Assembly: GCA_009103225.1 (NCBI GenBank)
Contig: RHPI01003129.1
Location: 1-64,000, forward strand
Direction: 5' to 3'
Length of the DNA stretch: 64,000 nucleotides
Source: Chlorokybus atmophyticus
Lineage: Eukaryota > Streptophyta > Chlorokybophyceae > Chlorokybales > Chlorokybaceae
Shown: positions 1-10,966 of the stretch, piece by piece
Position numbering within the stretch: position 1 is the first letter of the stretch
Layout of the letters: each line of letters begins with the position of its first letter
Made by a program: the position numbers and the translations under genes
Notes under the pieces: model-generated
The model's input: the letters and a program-made list of their open reading frames with translations, nothing else
Database searches by the model: none
What the model was told of the DNA's origin: nothing

Positions 1-83
1 ACCCTAACCCTAACCCTAACCCTAACCCTAACCCTAACCCTAACCCTAACCCTAACCCTAACCCTAACCCTAACCCTAACCCT
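1..83. repeat. Telomere, CCCTAA repeat
   Basis: Uninterrupted CCCTAA units run from base 1 to base 83, then change abruptly to unique sequence. This is the C-rich strand of a TTAGGG-type telomere read toward the chromosome interior, so the window begins at a natural left chromosome end. No degenerate subtelomeric variant repeats follow it. Confidence 0.98.
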
Positions 84-542
84 GGTGTGCGTGGTTGCAG
101 TGTGCATACAAGAAGGTTTAACTGTACATACATGCATGAGATTGTAACTTTTCAATGCGATCACGCATGAATTAATCTTACCGTACTACTAAAAACAGCC
201 CCCCCTCCTCCACAGTTTTGCTTGGGGGGGTTTTATTCCTCTCAGGCCGGGGGACTTTATATGTATTCTGTATGTGAGCGCAAGACATTCACACCCTACA
301 TTTGTCATATTCGTCGGATGACGTAATGTCGCGGATAATTGTGACAAGCTGTGATTATTCTAGTAATTGTCCTAACGACGGCAAAGCCTTGTGCAAGCAG
401 AGCTGGTAAAAATTTGCTATAATAAGCGGCTACATGCATCTGTGCAGCCGAAAAGATACAATGCCTTTCACATCATGTATGCATATGTGTTGCAAGTTTT
501 TTATTGTTAAAAAATAACAGTTGTATCGTATAGCATACACAC

Positions 543-582
<40 letters not shown>

Positions 583-2204
583 ATGATTGCTATATGTACT
601 CTTGCGCAATAATCAAGCATGGTTTTATTATGCATACATAGTTTTAATAATGTTCAAACGGAATATGTGCATTGCTAATATGTTGTATTTCATCAACAGG
701 TGCATATGATATGAACTATGACGTTGACATATGCTTTGCCCTGCTTGCGTGTTGCTGCTGTTACCTTACGCATACTGACGCTTTTTACCCTTCACAAAAC
801 GCACACATTGCCCGGCTTGAGTCGTGTGCGGGCCAAATTAGTCAATCGGTTGGTTCATAAGTCTAGCCTATGTACATATAATTGGCACTTTTTAATATAC
901 TATTAATACAGTACTTCTTAAGAGGGGACACAACAATAGAGGGCAGACAATAATGTTGAAACATAGTCCCCCTTTTATTTCGCTGAGGGGGACTGTATTT
1001 GGGTAAATACGGTAATAAGGTTTTCACAATTATATACACATTGTATATGTATATGCAGATGCTTATCATTGTATTGGTCGTTGTTATGTAAGATAAGTAT
1101 ATACATAAAATGGATGTCATAACACTGGCGCCTTAACCCTTATGTCATGACAGCTAGAGTTGCTACCATATATGCCTATATAAGCAAAGAAAAATAAAAT
1201 TTATTTAGCCTTGCCACATATATGTTACAATCAGACTGTATATATCGGTTGATTTGACGTGTGTGTATTGATTACTTGGATATTTTAAAATTACATATAG
1301 CGAGAGTAAATGATAAGTTATTATTATAATTATAATAATGTTTTCCGCGATTATTATGCATTGATAAGCCTGTTATATTGTTTGGTCATATGTGTGTTTA
1401 CACAACGTATTTATGTACTATATGTATCTTATATTTATATATTAGATAAATTCCTTATATAAGTATCTGTGATAACTACTTATAGATTATGAGCTATAGC
1501 ATATAACTATCTTGCAGGATTGACTTTCGTTGTGTATTGGAAATCACAAGTTGATGAATGATAAACTGCCCGCTCTGCAGCGCACGCCTCAGCGACTTGC
1601 CCAAGCAAGGACTACGCGGTATGCCTTTTTGCGTCTCAATCATTTTGCGCCTGCTAGGCCTATCAGGCTGAACAGCGCAAAAGCAGCTGCTTGGCAGGGA
1701 ACCCTAGGCCTAGGCTTAGCAACCCTGGGGCTCATTGGAACCTGTCGGTTGTTGGAGCGTTTGTTCCGGTGTTTGTACAGTGTTAGTAGCGGACGGCGTC
1801 CGATTGCCGCCTCCGCCGCCTCCACGCCGTGCACCTGGGTGAGTCCCATCCGAAATGCATGCCTCTCTCTCCCGTGCTGCGACTGGGTTGTCGCCTCGCC
1901 TTCCTTCTCCCATTCTGTGTGCTGCGTGTATGTGGGTTGTGTTCGTGCGAGTGAAAAGTCACGCATGATCGTCATGCATGCGGTGCGGTATGGACTTCAT
2001 GGCGTGACTTGTTTCTCCCTGCAGCACCTGAATGTTTGCTGCAACTGTGCATGTGGCCTGTCTGCATGCTTGTGTGCATGTTCTAAGGCCTTTGCTGTCT
2101 CTCTGTGCTGTCATTTGGCTGTTCCTCAACGACCATCACATCTGCAAACAAAGAATCTCCTCGTTATACCTGTTCAGCTTCTAACCGCATCCCAGGCCGT
2201 CAGG
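84..2204. other. AT-rich subtelomeric spacer with CA/TA microsatellite
   Basis: I see no convincing gene here. The stretch is AT-rich up to about 1500 and contains a (CA)n followed by (TA)n microsatellite at about 535-582. An open frame from 1530 runs in frame into the signal peptide at 2205, but its cysteine-rich, low-quality translation and the good internal ATG at 2205 make 1530-2204 more likely 5' untranslated sequence of the next gene. Confidence 0.6.
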
Positions 2205-5200
2205 ATGGGTCAAATCTTTTCACCTCCGCCGCCGGTGGCATGGATGCTGTCTCTGGCGCTTCTGGCTGCCTGCGCATCCGCTGCCACCGCCACAAAAGCA
2301 ACGTAAGTGGCAGGGGTGCCATCTGGAGTAAGCAACACGCGCAATAGCAATGGCATGCATGTCACTCTGCTCCGGTTCTCAGCGTGTTCACGCCTGTTGG
2401 CTGTCTGGTGTGTGTGCAGCGCTGGAGGGCCGTACACCGTGAAAGCGTGCAACAGCATAGAACTGGCAGCCAATGGTGGTGTGGACTTGTGCGGTCAACA
2501 ACGCACCATCACCTGGGACTTCAACAATGACGGCGTGTTTGACGATGCCTATGGAGACACAGCGCTGTTCGTGGCCAACCTGCGCCCGGGCGTGTACACC
2601 ATCAGTGCTCGAGCCAGCAGCCCCTCCCCCTGCCCCTACCACCCCCTCGTGCTCAGCGCCACCGTCAGGGTCACTGGCCCTGCCACGGTCCCTGTCATCA
2701 AGGGCTTGCGCGCGGTGTCATACACCTTGAACAATGAAGCCTATGCTGGAGAGCGGTTCAGAGTGGTTGCGGACACTGAAACCCTCTCCTGCCGACACTT
2801 CAACGTGACATTCGACTGCGGTCCGGACAACGTGGTGGGCAGCTGTTGCGGTGTGTGTGTTGCTCGCTGCTTGGTGTGTCGCCGTGCGTGCGCGTGTGCG
2901 CGCTGCAGCAGCAAACACTCACAGCTGGGATGCCCTCTGCTCTGATCTGGATTGCAGGCAACGCCGAAGAAAAATGGGTTTTGCCAGTACAACAGCCTTG
3001 GAGAAAAGCGCATCACAGCCACGTTGGAGCAAGATGGCTTCGTGGCATCCGCGGAGCTGGTCGTCACAGTCTACACCATGTCGTAAGTTGCTGCTGTAGG
3101 TGGCACACTCGCACGCACACACGCACAACTATGCGCATTACCGTCAATAACGCAGCATCTACTCACCAGAATCAGCGGGCCATACGAACTGGGGGCGTGC
3201 GCTTTTACCACGGCGTCAGCGGGTGCGAGTGTTGATGCATGTGGCAATCAGAGAGATTTCGAGTGGAACTTTAACGGCGATGGCGCCTTTAACGATGCTA
3301 GCAGCAGCTACGTTTTCTTTGACAACAGCGGCGTGGGCCTCGCCCCCGGCGTGCACACCATAAGCGTGCGGGCCAGCAGCCCCTCCTGTACAGCCTCTTC
3401 TCCTCTAGTGCGCACAACCACACTCAACATCACTGCCCCACCGCCGACCATCTACAACGTGCACGCAGTCACACTCGGCAACGTGCCCGGCAAAGCAACC
3501 ATTGGCGAGAGCATCACAATATCAACATTGAGAATGGTGCAGACCTGCCTGCCCTTCACAGAAACTGTTGATTGCGGCCCGGACAACTTGGTGAGGGTGT
3601 GCGTTTGTTTGTTGTTGTTGTTGCTGTGCACAACTTGTCTTGTTAATGCATTGTTGTCTCCATTGACGGCTTGTTCACGCGCGCGCATGCTTACTTATGT
3701 GCTGCACTCCTGTGATCCTGTGACAGGACGACGGTACGGCCGGCGTTTGCCAATACAACAGCGCTGGAGTCAAAGTTATCACGGTGACGCTGGAGCAGTT
3801 TGACTTCGTAGTGTCCAAAAGCATCAGCATAACGCTTGCAACACTCATGTAAGCAGCACGGCATCACTTCACAATGCAATGCCTCATCAATGCGCACGCA
3901 CGCATAGTGCACATTGCATAGCTATAGCGCACAAGCCACATGCATGCGAGCTCAGATCACGGTCCAATGTCCAGCATTGGAGGCCCCTACCGCGCGGACG
4001 TATGCGGCGTCGTTCAACTGAAAGCCGCCGCGAGCGTGGATGCATGTGGCGTGGAGCGATCGCTGGCCTGGGACGTGGACAACAACGGCGTGTTTGACAA
4101 CGCGCACGGGCTCAAGCCCACCATCAACCCGTACAACCAGGGTCTCGGTCTCGGTGTGCATCCGATCAGCGTTCGCGCCAGCAGCAGCAGCAGCTCCTGC
4201 CCAAGCTCTCCACCTGAAGTGGCGAGCACCACCGTCAACGTCACCGCCGCACGCCTCGTCATCGTCGGCATAGACACGTTTCCGGCGAGCTACCTTGGGG
4301 TGGCAAGCGTCGAGGAGCGCATCCTAGTGAACGTGCGGAGCTCCAGGGCGTTCTGCGCGCCGGACAACCTTGAGATGGACTGCGGTGCAGACAGTGTGGT
4401 GAGTGGTAGCGCGCTTGCATGTTGCGTGTTGTTGGTAGCTTCTTATTTTACGTGCGCACGTGCTGGCGCAGAGTGAAGAGGAGGGATACTGTCGATACAG
4501 CAGCCCGGGCCAGAAGACCATTACTGCCACTGTGACACAGTTTGGCGTCACAGCATCGCTGTCACGCCACATCACAGTTGCAACGTTCTAGTGAGTGCTA
4601 TTGTTGTTATGAACTTTCTGCCAGGAGATGTGTATGCAGTGCACTCAGGGCCGCATGTCTTCATGCGTGTGCAGCATGCGAGGACCGTTCCGCATACCCC
4701 CCTGCTCCAGCGCTGAGTTGGCAGCTCCCTTCACCATTGACGCGTGTGGGAGTCAGCGCGTCCTTGCATGGGACTTCAACAATGATGGTGCCTTTGACGA
4801 CGCCACAGGGAGCAGGCCTTATCTTTACAACAGTGTCGTTCATCTCGCTCCTGGTGTCCACCCGATACGTGTGCAATCCAGCAGCAACCCCGCGTGCCCC
4901 GCCTCACCGCCTGAAGTGCACACAGTCAATGTTACTATCACGCCAGGTCCCAAGCTCGCCATCCGCGGAATAAACACATTCCCGGCGAGCGGCCAACCTG
5001 TGGCCAGTACTGGTGAGGACATTCGTGTCAATGTGGCGACAACGGTGATGCATTGTCTGCCTTACACCCTCACCCTCGATTGCGGTGCCGACAATGCGGT
5101 GAGTTGCAACCGTATGATTGCGGCATACCATGAATCATGCATGGTCCTTTGCTGACTATCTGCGTGCGCATGTGTGCACAGAGCAGCAGGACAATGTATT

Positions 5201-5298
5201 GTCGGTACAATACTTCCGGTCAAAAAGTTATCACAGCAACTGTCACGCAAAACGGCATCTCTGCCTCGAGCACCCTCACAATCGACATTGCTCCCTAA
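2205..5298 (+). CDS. Secreted protein with four PKD-like repeats (9 exons)
   Basis: Exons: 2205-2302, 2420-2834, 2958-3082, 3170-3590, 3727-3848, 3975-4398, 4472-4590, 4675-5098, 5182-5298, giving 754 residues. The ATG at 2205 starts a signal peptide (MGQIFSPPPP, a hydrophobic core, then ACASA). Four copies follow of a ~180-residue unit, each spread over a long and a short exon. A unit reads GPY...DACG...WDFNNDGVFDDA...PGVHTISVRASS...DCGPDN, then CQYNS.G.K.ITAT..Q. The WDF.nDG and PG.htI.vrA pattern resembles PKD/Ig-like beta-sandwich domains, and the D.NNDG.FDDA loop could bind calcium (inference). Each unit has about six conserved cysteines, suggesting disulfides and an extracellular or cell-surface role. 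All introns are GT-AG, with phases alternating 2 and 0. There is no transmembrane segment or anchor. The function is unknown. Confidence 0.85.
2420..5298 (+). repeat. Four tandem two-exon cassettes inside the PKD-like gene
   Basis: The cassettes are 2420-3082, 3170-3848, 3975-4590 and 4675-5298. Each is a long exon of 415-424 nt plus a short exon of 117-125 nt, split by a phase-0 intron and separated from the next cassette by a phase-2 intron. The coding length of a cassette is a multiple of three (540 or 543 nt for the first three), so it can be duplicated or lost without a frameshift. Introns (73-136 nt) have diverged far more than exons, so the duplications are old or the exons are under selection. 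Confidence 0.85.
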
Positions 5299-5375
5299 TC
5301 CTGCATGCAAGCAGGCTCTGCTGTTGTGGACAAGACAAGACAAGACTAGACAAATTCATCCTTTGGGGTTGGCAG

Positions 5376-5424
5376 CATCGAAGGGCCGTACAGCGTGCTT
5401 CACAAACCTCCCCCCGTTTTGTAG
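5376..5424 (+). pseudogene. Vestigial fifth PKD cassette start
   Basis: Behind an acceptor-like TTGGCAG, the sequence at 5376 reads C|ATC GAA GGG CCG TAC AGC GTG, that is IEGPYSV, which is how each cassette begins (AGGPY, SISGPY, IGGPY, MRGPF). It ends at a TAG after 16 codons. The donor expected after the preceding short exon is missing: where earlier copies have GTAAG or GTGAG, the sequence has CTAATC, and the gene stops at the TAA there. A fifth cassette probably existed and was lost. Confidence 0.55.
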
Positions 5425-5437
5425 CCATACATGCATG

Positions 5438-5447
5438 AATAAATAAA
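5438..5447 (+). promoter_or_regulatory. Polyadenylation signals of the PKD-like gene
   Basis: Two overlapping AATAAA hexamers (5438-5443 and 5442-5447) lie about 140 bp after the stop codon of the preceding gene, a suitable position for 3' end formation. Confidence 0.55.
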
Positions 5448-5449
5448 AG

Positions 5450-6149
5450 TAAACATCTGCATCTACAATCATTTCTAAGTGATAGGTCATGTACACTACA
5501 TCCACATCATTGTCTTTCTGATGTAGATGTGTTTATAGACGTGTGTCCCAACATAGTGCGATGTTGGACTTCACTACCCATGCGTATAATGCAACATCAT
5601 AATTAATCCGCATAGCTATATCAATATTTATTCATGAATAACATGGATGGATTTGTATTGCTGCCTTCCCAATAAAGAGATAGGTCAGCTGCAGTCACAT
5701 TATGGGAACGAGTATAGCTGAGTATATTAATAACGATCTTACCCATATTCATATTGTACAATAACGCTGACAACTTAGGCCCTCACCACGACAATGGCAA
5801 CCAACCTTGTATCAAAAAACTGATCTGTATACTAATTTAAGAGCTTGTATTGAATGTTTTGTAGTTTTGACCGCTATTGGGTATAAGGGGACGCCCACAC
5901 TGTGGCACACGTTAAATATGAATCATTTTGCTTGCCCTTGAGTATGGTGGCGGCCTTAGCCTATACGTGGTCTGGGCTGGTTGGGTCTGGTGTTGTCCAA
6001 TTTCGTCTTTTTTGCTTGCGCCGATGGTTCCAGGGTTTTGTGTTATGTGTCTATGCCTCAGAATCTTGCAACTCAACGCTTGTCATCGTGTTACTAATGT
6101 TGTGGTTCACACATGCACGTGCAAGCTAAATTGTGTATGCTTGGTGTCA
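5450..6149. other. Intergenic, no feature seen
   Basis: AT-rich spacer between the PKD-like gene and the Tigger relic. Its open frames are short and have no recognisable domains. Confidence 0.5.
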
Positions 6150-7265
6150 TTGCCTCGCGTTGTAGCGAAAACGAGGAAGAAACCTTACAATCTCGTGCAT
6201 CATCGGCTGCACAAGCAATCAAGCTTCGTGATGCCATAAGCATTGATGAAGCCAACTTTAAGGTCTCCAACGGCTGGTTGTACGAGTTTATACATTTATG
6301 AGTGCTGTGGTTTGGATACTGACGTTGCAGCGTAAGCACCAACGAGCGTGTGCATGCAGCAACCCAACATGTTGCATGTATTGCACACTTGTAATGCAAG
6401 CACATGTAGTTGCGCATACGTATGTCATAACTTGCTGCGCAGCTACGGCATCTAGAGCTACAAGATTTATGTGGAGTCTGCTGATGCCGCAGTGCATATA
6501 GGAAGGAGTAACTCTGTCCAATGACAAAGTGCCGAAGGTCTTCGAAGAGCTGGGTGCTGAGCCAAAAACCACATACAACCTTAATGAAGGAGGCTTGAAC
6601 TATGCGGCTGGTCTTGGCAAGTCCCTAACAACCGGCAAGTTAAAAAGCGAAAAGAAGAGAAAGATGGCGTCACAGTGCTGTTCGTTGTCAACACGAGTGG
6701 CTCTGCCAAGGTGAAGTTGATGGTCATGCACGGCCGCGCTGATTCAGCAAGACAACATCAACGAATCGGTGGACGACCACCGCAATAAGACTACTTGGAT
6801 GACGAATGCTTCGTTCTGGCATTGCATGAAGCAACTCAACTGGTGGCGGCTAAAAAGCACGTCATAATGATGATGCTACTGATGATGATCATCATCCATT
6901 TTTTTTTTACCGATGCAATCAGCCACAACCTCCCCAATGCCATGATGTGCCTTGCGAGCGACTGCACGGGCTGAATATTGTTAAGCTCAGCAACAGCACG
7001 CTCGTGTACTTGCCACCCAACACTATTTGAGAGGTCCAGGCTTTGGACCAAGGTAGTATAGCAGTCTTTAAGCTGTAATATAAAAAAAGGTACAAGAAAA
7101 GGTTGGTGGTTTGGCAGCTGACAATCAGCGACGATGCCATTGCTGCGAACATCAAGCCAAGCATGAACAATGTGCTACTGTGGGCTATGGATGCATGCGG
7201 CACAATCAGTGCGCATACCATTCATAACTGTGGGCGGGATGCCAAGTTGGCGTTGCCAGCATCTT
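6150..7265 (+). pseudogene. Decayed Tigger-type (CENP-B/pogo) transposase
   Basis: Pieces of a Tigger DDE transposase lie in order but in different frames with stops. At about 6230-6300 is the CENP-B-type helix-turn-helix end (DEANFKVSNGWLYEFIH). At 6529-6710 is the start of the DDE domain (YNLNEGGLNY where the family has N.DETGL.Y, so the first catalytic Asp is gone). At about 6975-7060 is VKLSNSTLVYLPPNT...LDQG. At 7100-7260 is the C-terminal RLVVWQLTI...DACGTISAHTIHNCGRDA. Family members cut and paste DNA at TA sites. This copy cannot be active. Confidence 0.75.
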
Positions 7266-7285
7266 GCCCACATCATGTACTACAG

Positions 7286-7516
7286 ACTTCGTCGGGCCGG
7301 GTATTGTTGAGTGCGAGGCCTGCTCGAGTGGCAGCTGCCATTGTATGAGCGGCAAAGTTTTTAATGTTGAAGGCTTTGGGTTGTCGCGGATACGCAGAGG
7401 TTGAAGGCAAAAGTATGCCTCCCCCTCCATGGAGTGTGGTGCAAGAGCACAGCGTGATGCTGCATATGACTGAACCGTATGGCAGAGCAATCAAGTGCAT
7501 GTAATTAGTGTACATG
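7286..7516. repeat. Dispersed repeat, copy 1 (partner at 8163-8370)
   Basis: Starts around GCTCGAGTGGCAGCTGCCAT and ends near AGTGTACATGCT. It closely matches 8163-8370, with small indels. It directly follows the transposase relic and may be its 3' part or a neighbouring fragment of the same family. Confidence 0.65.
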
Positions 7517-7564
7517 CTCATACGAACGAGGCAACAAGCCATTACCAGAGGTCGTCCCATATGG

Positions 7565-7880
7565 CACATTTTGCATGAGTGGACGAATGCGTTGTAGCTG
7601 TTAGGAGGTGAATGAACACGCAACATGTAGATGATATGCTCTAACCGAGGATGGCAACGACACGACACCACACGGCACCATGAAGCTCACACCTAAACAA
7701 GGCAGTGCGCACGCTGACATGCACACTCTCTCACACGGTGAAGGATTCTTGCCAGCTGGACGTCGTGCGTCCAAGCTCCATCGTCTCGCGATCGCTATTC
7801 CGTAGTTCTCACTCATGGTTTCACCAAGCCACACAGTGACTCATACCGGTACTGCTTGTAAGTGCGTCACATTAATCCAC
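7565..7880. repeat. Dispersed repeat, copy 1 (partner at 19797-20105)
   Basis: The stretch with TTTTGCATGAGTGGA, GTGAATGAACACGCAACATG, ACACGGTGAAGGATTCTTG and TCTCACTCATGGTTTCACCA has clear counterparts in the same order at 19797-20105. I do not recognise the family. Confidence 0.55.
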
Positions 7881-8162
7881 ATGTTCTATACAAGTTCGGT
7901 CAGTCTTAACAACTATATAAGGTGTCTTGTTCATGAAGACGTTACGTCTCCATATAGCCGAACAGTCGCCGAACTGTTCATCCAACTCAGGTAGTTTCGA
8001 GTAGCTAGATGCTGAGCAGTGCTACTATTATGCAGCTACGAGTCATAGCTTGCGACGAAGTGGTAGCTCGCGCGCAACTAATATGCTAGTGTAGCTTGCG
8101 TGTGGGGCTGGTTGGCATGAACGATGACCGGGCAATCGTGGGGGTTTGGCATGACAGCTGTC

Positions 8163-8370
8163 AGGACGGGTGTCCTCGAGGGTGATGCATGCTCAAGTGG
8201 CAGCTGCCATAGTATGAACGGCAAGGTCTTCGTTACAGAATGCTTGAGGATGTCGCGGATGTTGAGGGCAAAAGTATGCCCTCCCCCCTCATTGAATGTA
8301 ATGAAAGAGCACAGCGTGATGCTGCGCATGACAGAGCAATAAAATGCCCGAACTAGTGTACATGCTTATC
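8163..8370. repeat. Dispersed repeat, copy 2 (partner at 7286-7516)
   Basis: Shares TCAAGTGGCAGCTGCCAT, AGGGCAAAAGTATGCC and GAGCACAGCGTGATGCTG with 7286-7516. Both copies are in the same orientation about 870 bp apart. Confidence 0.65.
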
Positions 8371-10091
8371 AATCGTGAGTGTGCAACTACTCAGCATCAT
8401 GAGTTATGGGCACGCTAAACACGTACCCATCCAGCAGGCAATGATGCTTATGACTGAAGCCCTTGAAAGAAGAACGGGAGGCCTTGAGCGCCGCACAGCC
8501 TCCTGTACGCTTTCAAAGGTCAGGCGTCTGATGTACGCCTCGCCCATGTGATATTCAGCATGCAGACGGGAGCGCGACACGAATAGGCGGGTGCTTCGGG
8601 TTTCGTGCCCTCAATAGTCTCAAAAAGCACTTTCAATTTATGGAAGTGATGCAACGCCGGCTGCGGGGCACCATGGCTGGTGCGCGAAGTATATGAGATT
8701 TGTGGACCATGCATGGTTCCGAGTATGCACCCCGACATGGAGCAAAGGTGGTCCATACATGTGAGTACATGTGTGGAACATGTATGGCTCCAATAACCTA
8801 TGTAAGCATGGACCAAGTTTGGTTTATGCATGTGAGCAAATTCAGACTATGATGGGGTGTAGACCAGACAAGCTTTGGTCCACACCAAAAACTGCCTAGT
8901 TGCACGCAATACCAAGCAGACAAGCAATGAGAACATGTATGTATTCAAATCTACCTATCACTGTTCACAAAGCTCTCTAGCTACGAAGGCTAGTACACCC
9001 TAACCAAACTTCAAGCTGCCAAACCTCTTTACTTGTGTCATCCTTTGAAGTTCGAGCAACCTGCGCGCGCATGTTGCTGTCACAGTAGCGCGATGCAGGA
9101 CTGCGCGCTACATGTGTGAATATGTGCGCCATGATATGCATGTGCGCATGCAACGTATATAGACGCGTGCGAGTGTTTGTATGCATGTTCTTATGTGCAG
9201 AGCTATGCGCTTATATGTGCACGCTTGAAAGTCAGAGGGCAGGACGACATGCAAACCTTTGCACGCACCTTGATGATGGTAAGACTGTAGTGTCGAGTGG
9301 TTTCTCCACATGCGAGCTAGCCATAGTCACCCAGCAGTTGAGCTGCCGCAGTAATATCAACACTGGCTGCCGCAAATCTGTGACAATGACATGCGCATGT
9401 AAGAAAATGTGTGTGCATGCTTTTGCAATGTGTGTTCTAGTGTATGGGGTGTTGGGTGGCTGATCCAACAGTCCTCAAATGTCAGGAGCCAAATATCCTC
9501 CCGCCAATCTAGGGCTACCAACAGCACGCCCTTCCCTTAACAGCCCTTCCAACAGTCCTCCCATGGCCAACAGTCGAGGCTGTCGGAAGCGCTGGGGAAG
9601 AAACTTCGAGGGCTGTTGCGGGAAGTGCTGCCATTGTGTGTTATGCAATATCACAAACGTGTGCTGATACACTCTGTCTACGTGACTCAGGTGTTGTGCG
9701 CCGCATGCAGCTCCTCCAACCACACCTCTCCTCCAACCACACCTTATGCCCTCCATGGCCAGCACCTGCGATAAGTACAGCAAGTTGCCCTGTGAGTGTT
9801 TGTTGGAGGGTCCGTGCCATCAAGGCTCCTAGGAGAACCTACCTCGAGTGCTCCCACAGCTTCAAGCCAAATTGGCTGGTCGGCAGAGCCTGCACATGTC
9901 AGCATGCACGTGCGCAAGAGTGCGCTTGCGCATGTGTGCGAGTCTGTGCATGTTGATGTGCATGCGCACAAGATTGCATGTGATTGTGTGCACGCCTGTG
10001 TTTGTAACAACTGCCAGTAACTTGTGAGTTCCTCATGTTGTGCACGTGTGCGTGCACGCCGTGAAGAACAATCAAACTACTGCTCATGCAC
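8371..10091. other. No gene seen; short repeat and palindrome-rich sequence
   Basis: Open frames on both strands are short and have no recognisable domain. The stretch includes one copy of the GGACCATGCATGGTtCC palindrome (8704-8720) and, from 9470 on, several motifs of the CAGCCCTT / AAGGGCTG type that recur up to about 11060. Confidence 0.5.
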
Positions 10092-10103
10092 TGCGTGCGT
10101 GTG

Positions 10104-10163
<60 letters not shown>

Positions 10164-10174
10164 TGTGTGTGTGA
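10092..10174. repeat. (GTGC)n microsatellite
   Basis: About 80 bp of nearly pure TGCG/GTGC repeat, ending in GTGTGTGT. Confidence 0.9.
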
Positions 10175-10610
10175 GTGTATGCTCGAGTTGTATATGTGGC
10201 ACTAGTTGTGTTCGTTTGCGCGCCTGTATTGGGGCTACGCATGCGAGGTCGGCCTTGCGCTCACCTTGCTAAATGGTGGACTGACAGTGATTGTTGACAG
10301 TCGAGGGTTGTCGAATAGCCCTCAATTGTTAAACGGACAGTCCGAGATTGCCCGCTCAGCAATTGAGGGTTGTCAAACAAAGCCTAGGTTCCTGTGACAA
10401 ACACAAAGGCATCAGAGTTGGGTGGGTTGCAATGCAAGCAACCAACCCTGCTGTGTGTGCGCACACACATGCGCGCACACGTGCGCGCACGCGTGTTGAC
10501 ATGTACGACTGTTTATAAAGGTATGCACTTGCTTGTTGACACATACAATTGGTGCAAGACATGCACCGCTTGTACAGTTACCAATCCACGTGCTGTGCCT
10601 GCACACACAT

Positions 10611-10659
10611 GTTGAGTGGTAACTTGACAGTCGATCCGACTGTCAAGTTACCACTCAAC
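10611..10659. repeat. Perfect inverted repeat, 23-bp arms, 3-nt loop
   Basis: Arms 10611-10633 and 10637-10659 (starting GTTGAGTGGTAACTTGACAG) are exact reverse complements around the loop ATC. It would form a strong hairpin or cruciform, and could be a minimal MITE or the joined ends of a lost element. Confidence 0.9.
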
Positions 10660-10758
10660 AGTGCAGGCCGTTAATAGCCCTTTGCGAGTGACAGCCCTTG
10701 AAGGGCTGCCGTCATGGTGGTGGCCTTTGGGAAAAGGCTGGGGGGAGGGCCTGTTGGG

Positions 10759-10966
10759 NNNNNNNNNNNNNNNNNNNNNNNNNNNNNNNNNNNNNNNNNN
10801 NNNNNNNNNNNNNNNNNNNNNNNNNNNNNNNNNNNNNNNNNNNNNNNNNNNNNNNNNNNNNNNNNNNNNNNNNNNNNNNNNNNNNNNNNNNNNNNNNNNN
10901 NNNNNNNNNNNNNNNNNNNNNNNNNNNNNNNNNNNNNNNNNNNNNNNNNNNNNNNNNNNNNNNNNN
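10759..10966. other. Assembly gap (208 N)
   Basis: A run of N flanked by GGGGGAGGGCCTGTTGGG on the left and GGGGGCAGG on the right. The G-rich flanks suggest a failed G-tract. Reading frames crossing it have no meaning. Confidence 0.99.

Noticed and set aside
1530-2204. Open frame in phase with the PKD gene's signal peptide
   Set aside because: The translation is Cys-rich and without domain character, while the ATG at 2205 gives a standard signal peptide. Kept as probable 5' UTR.
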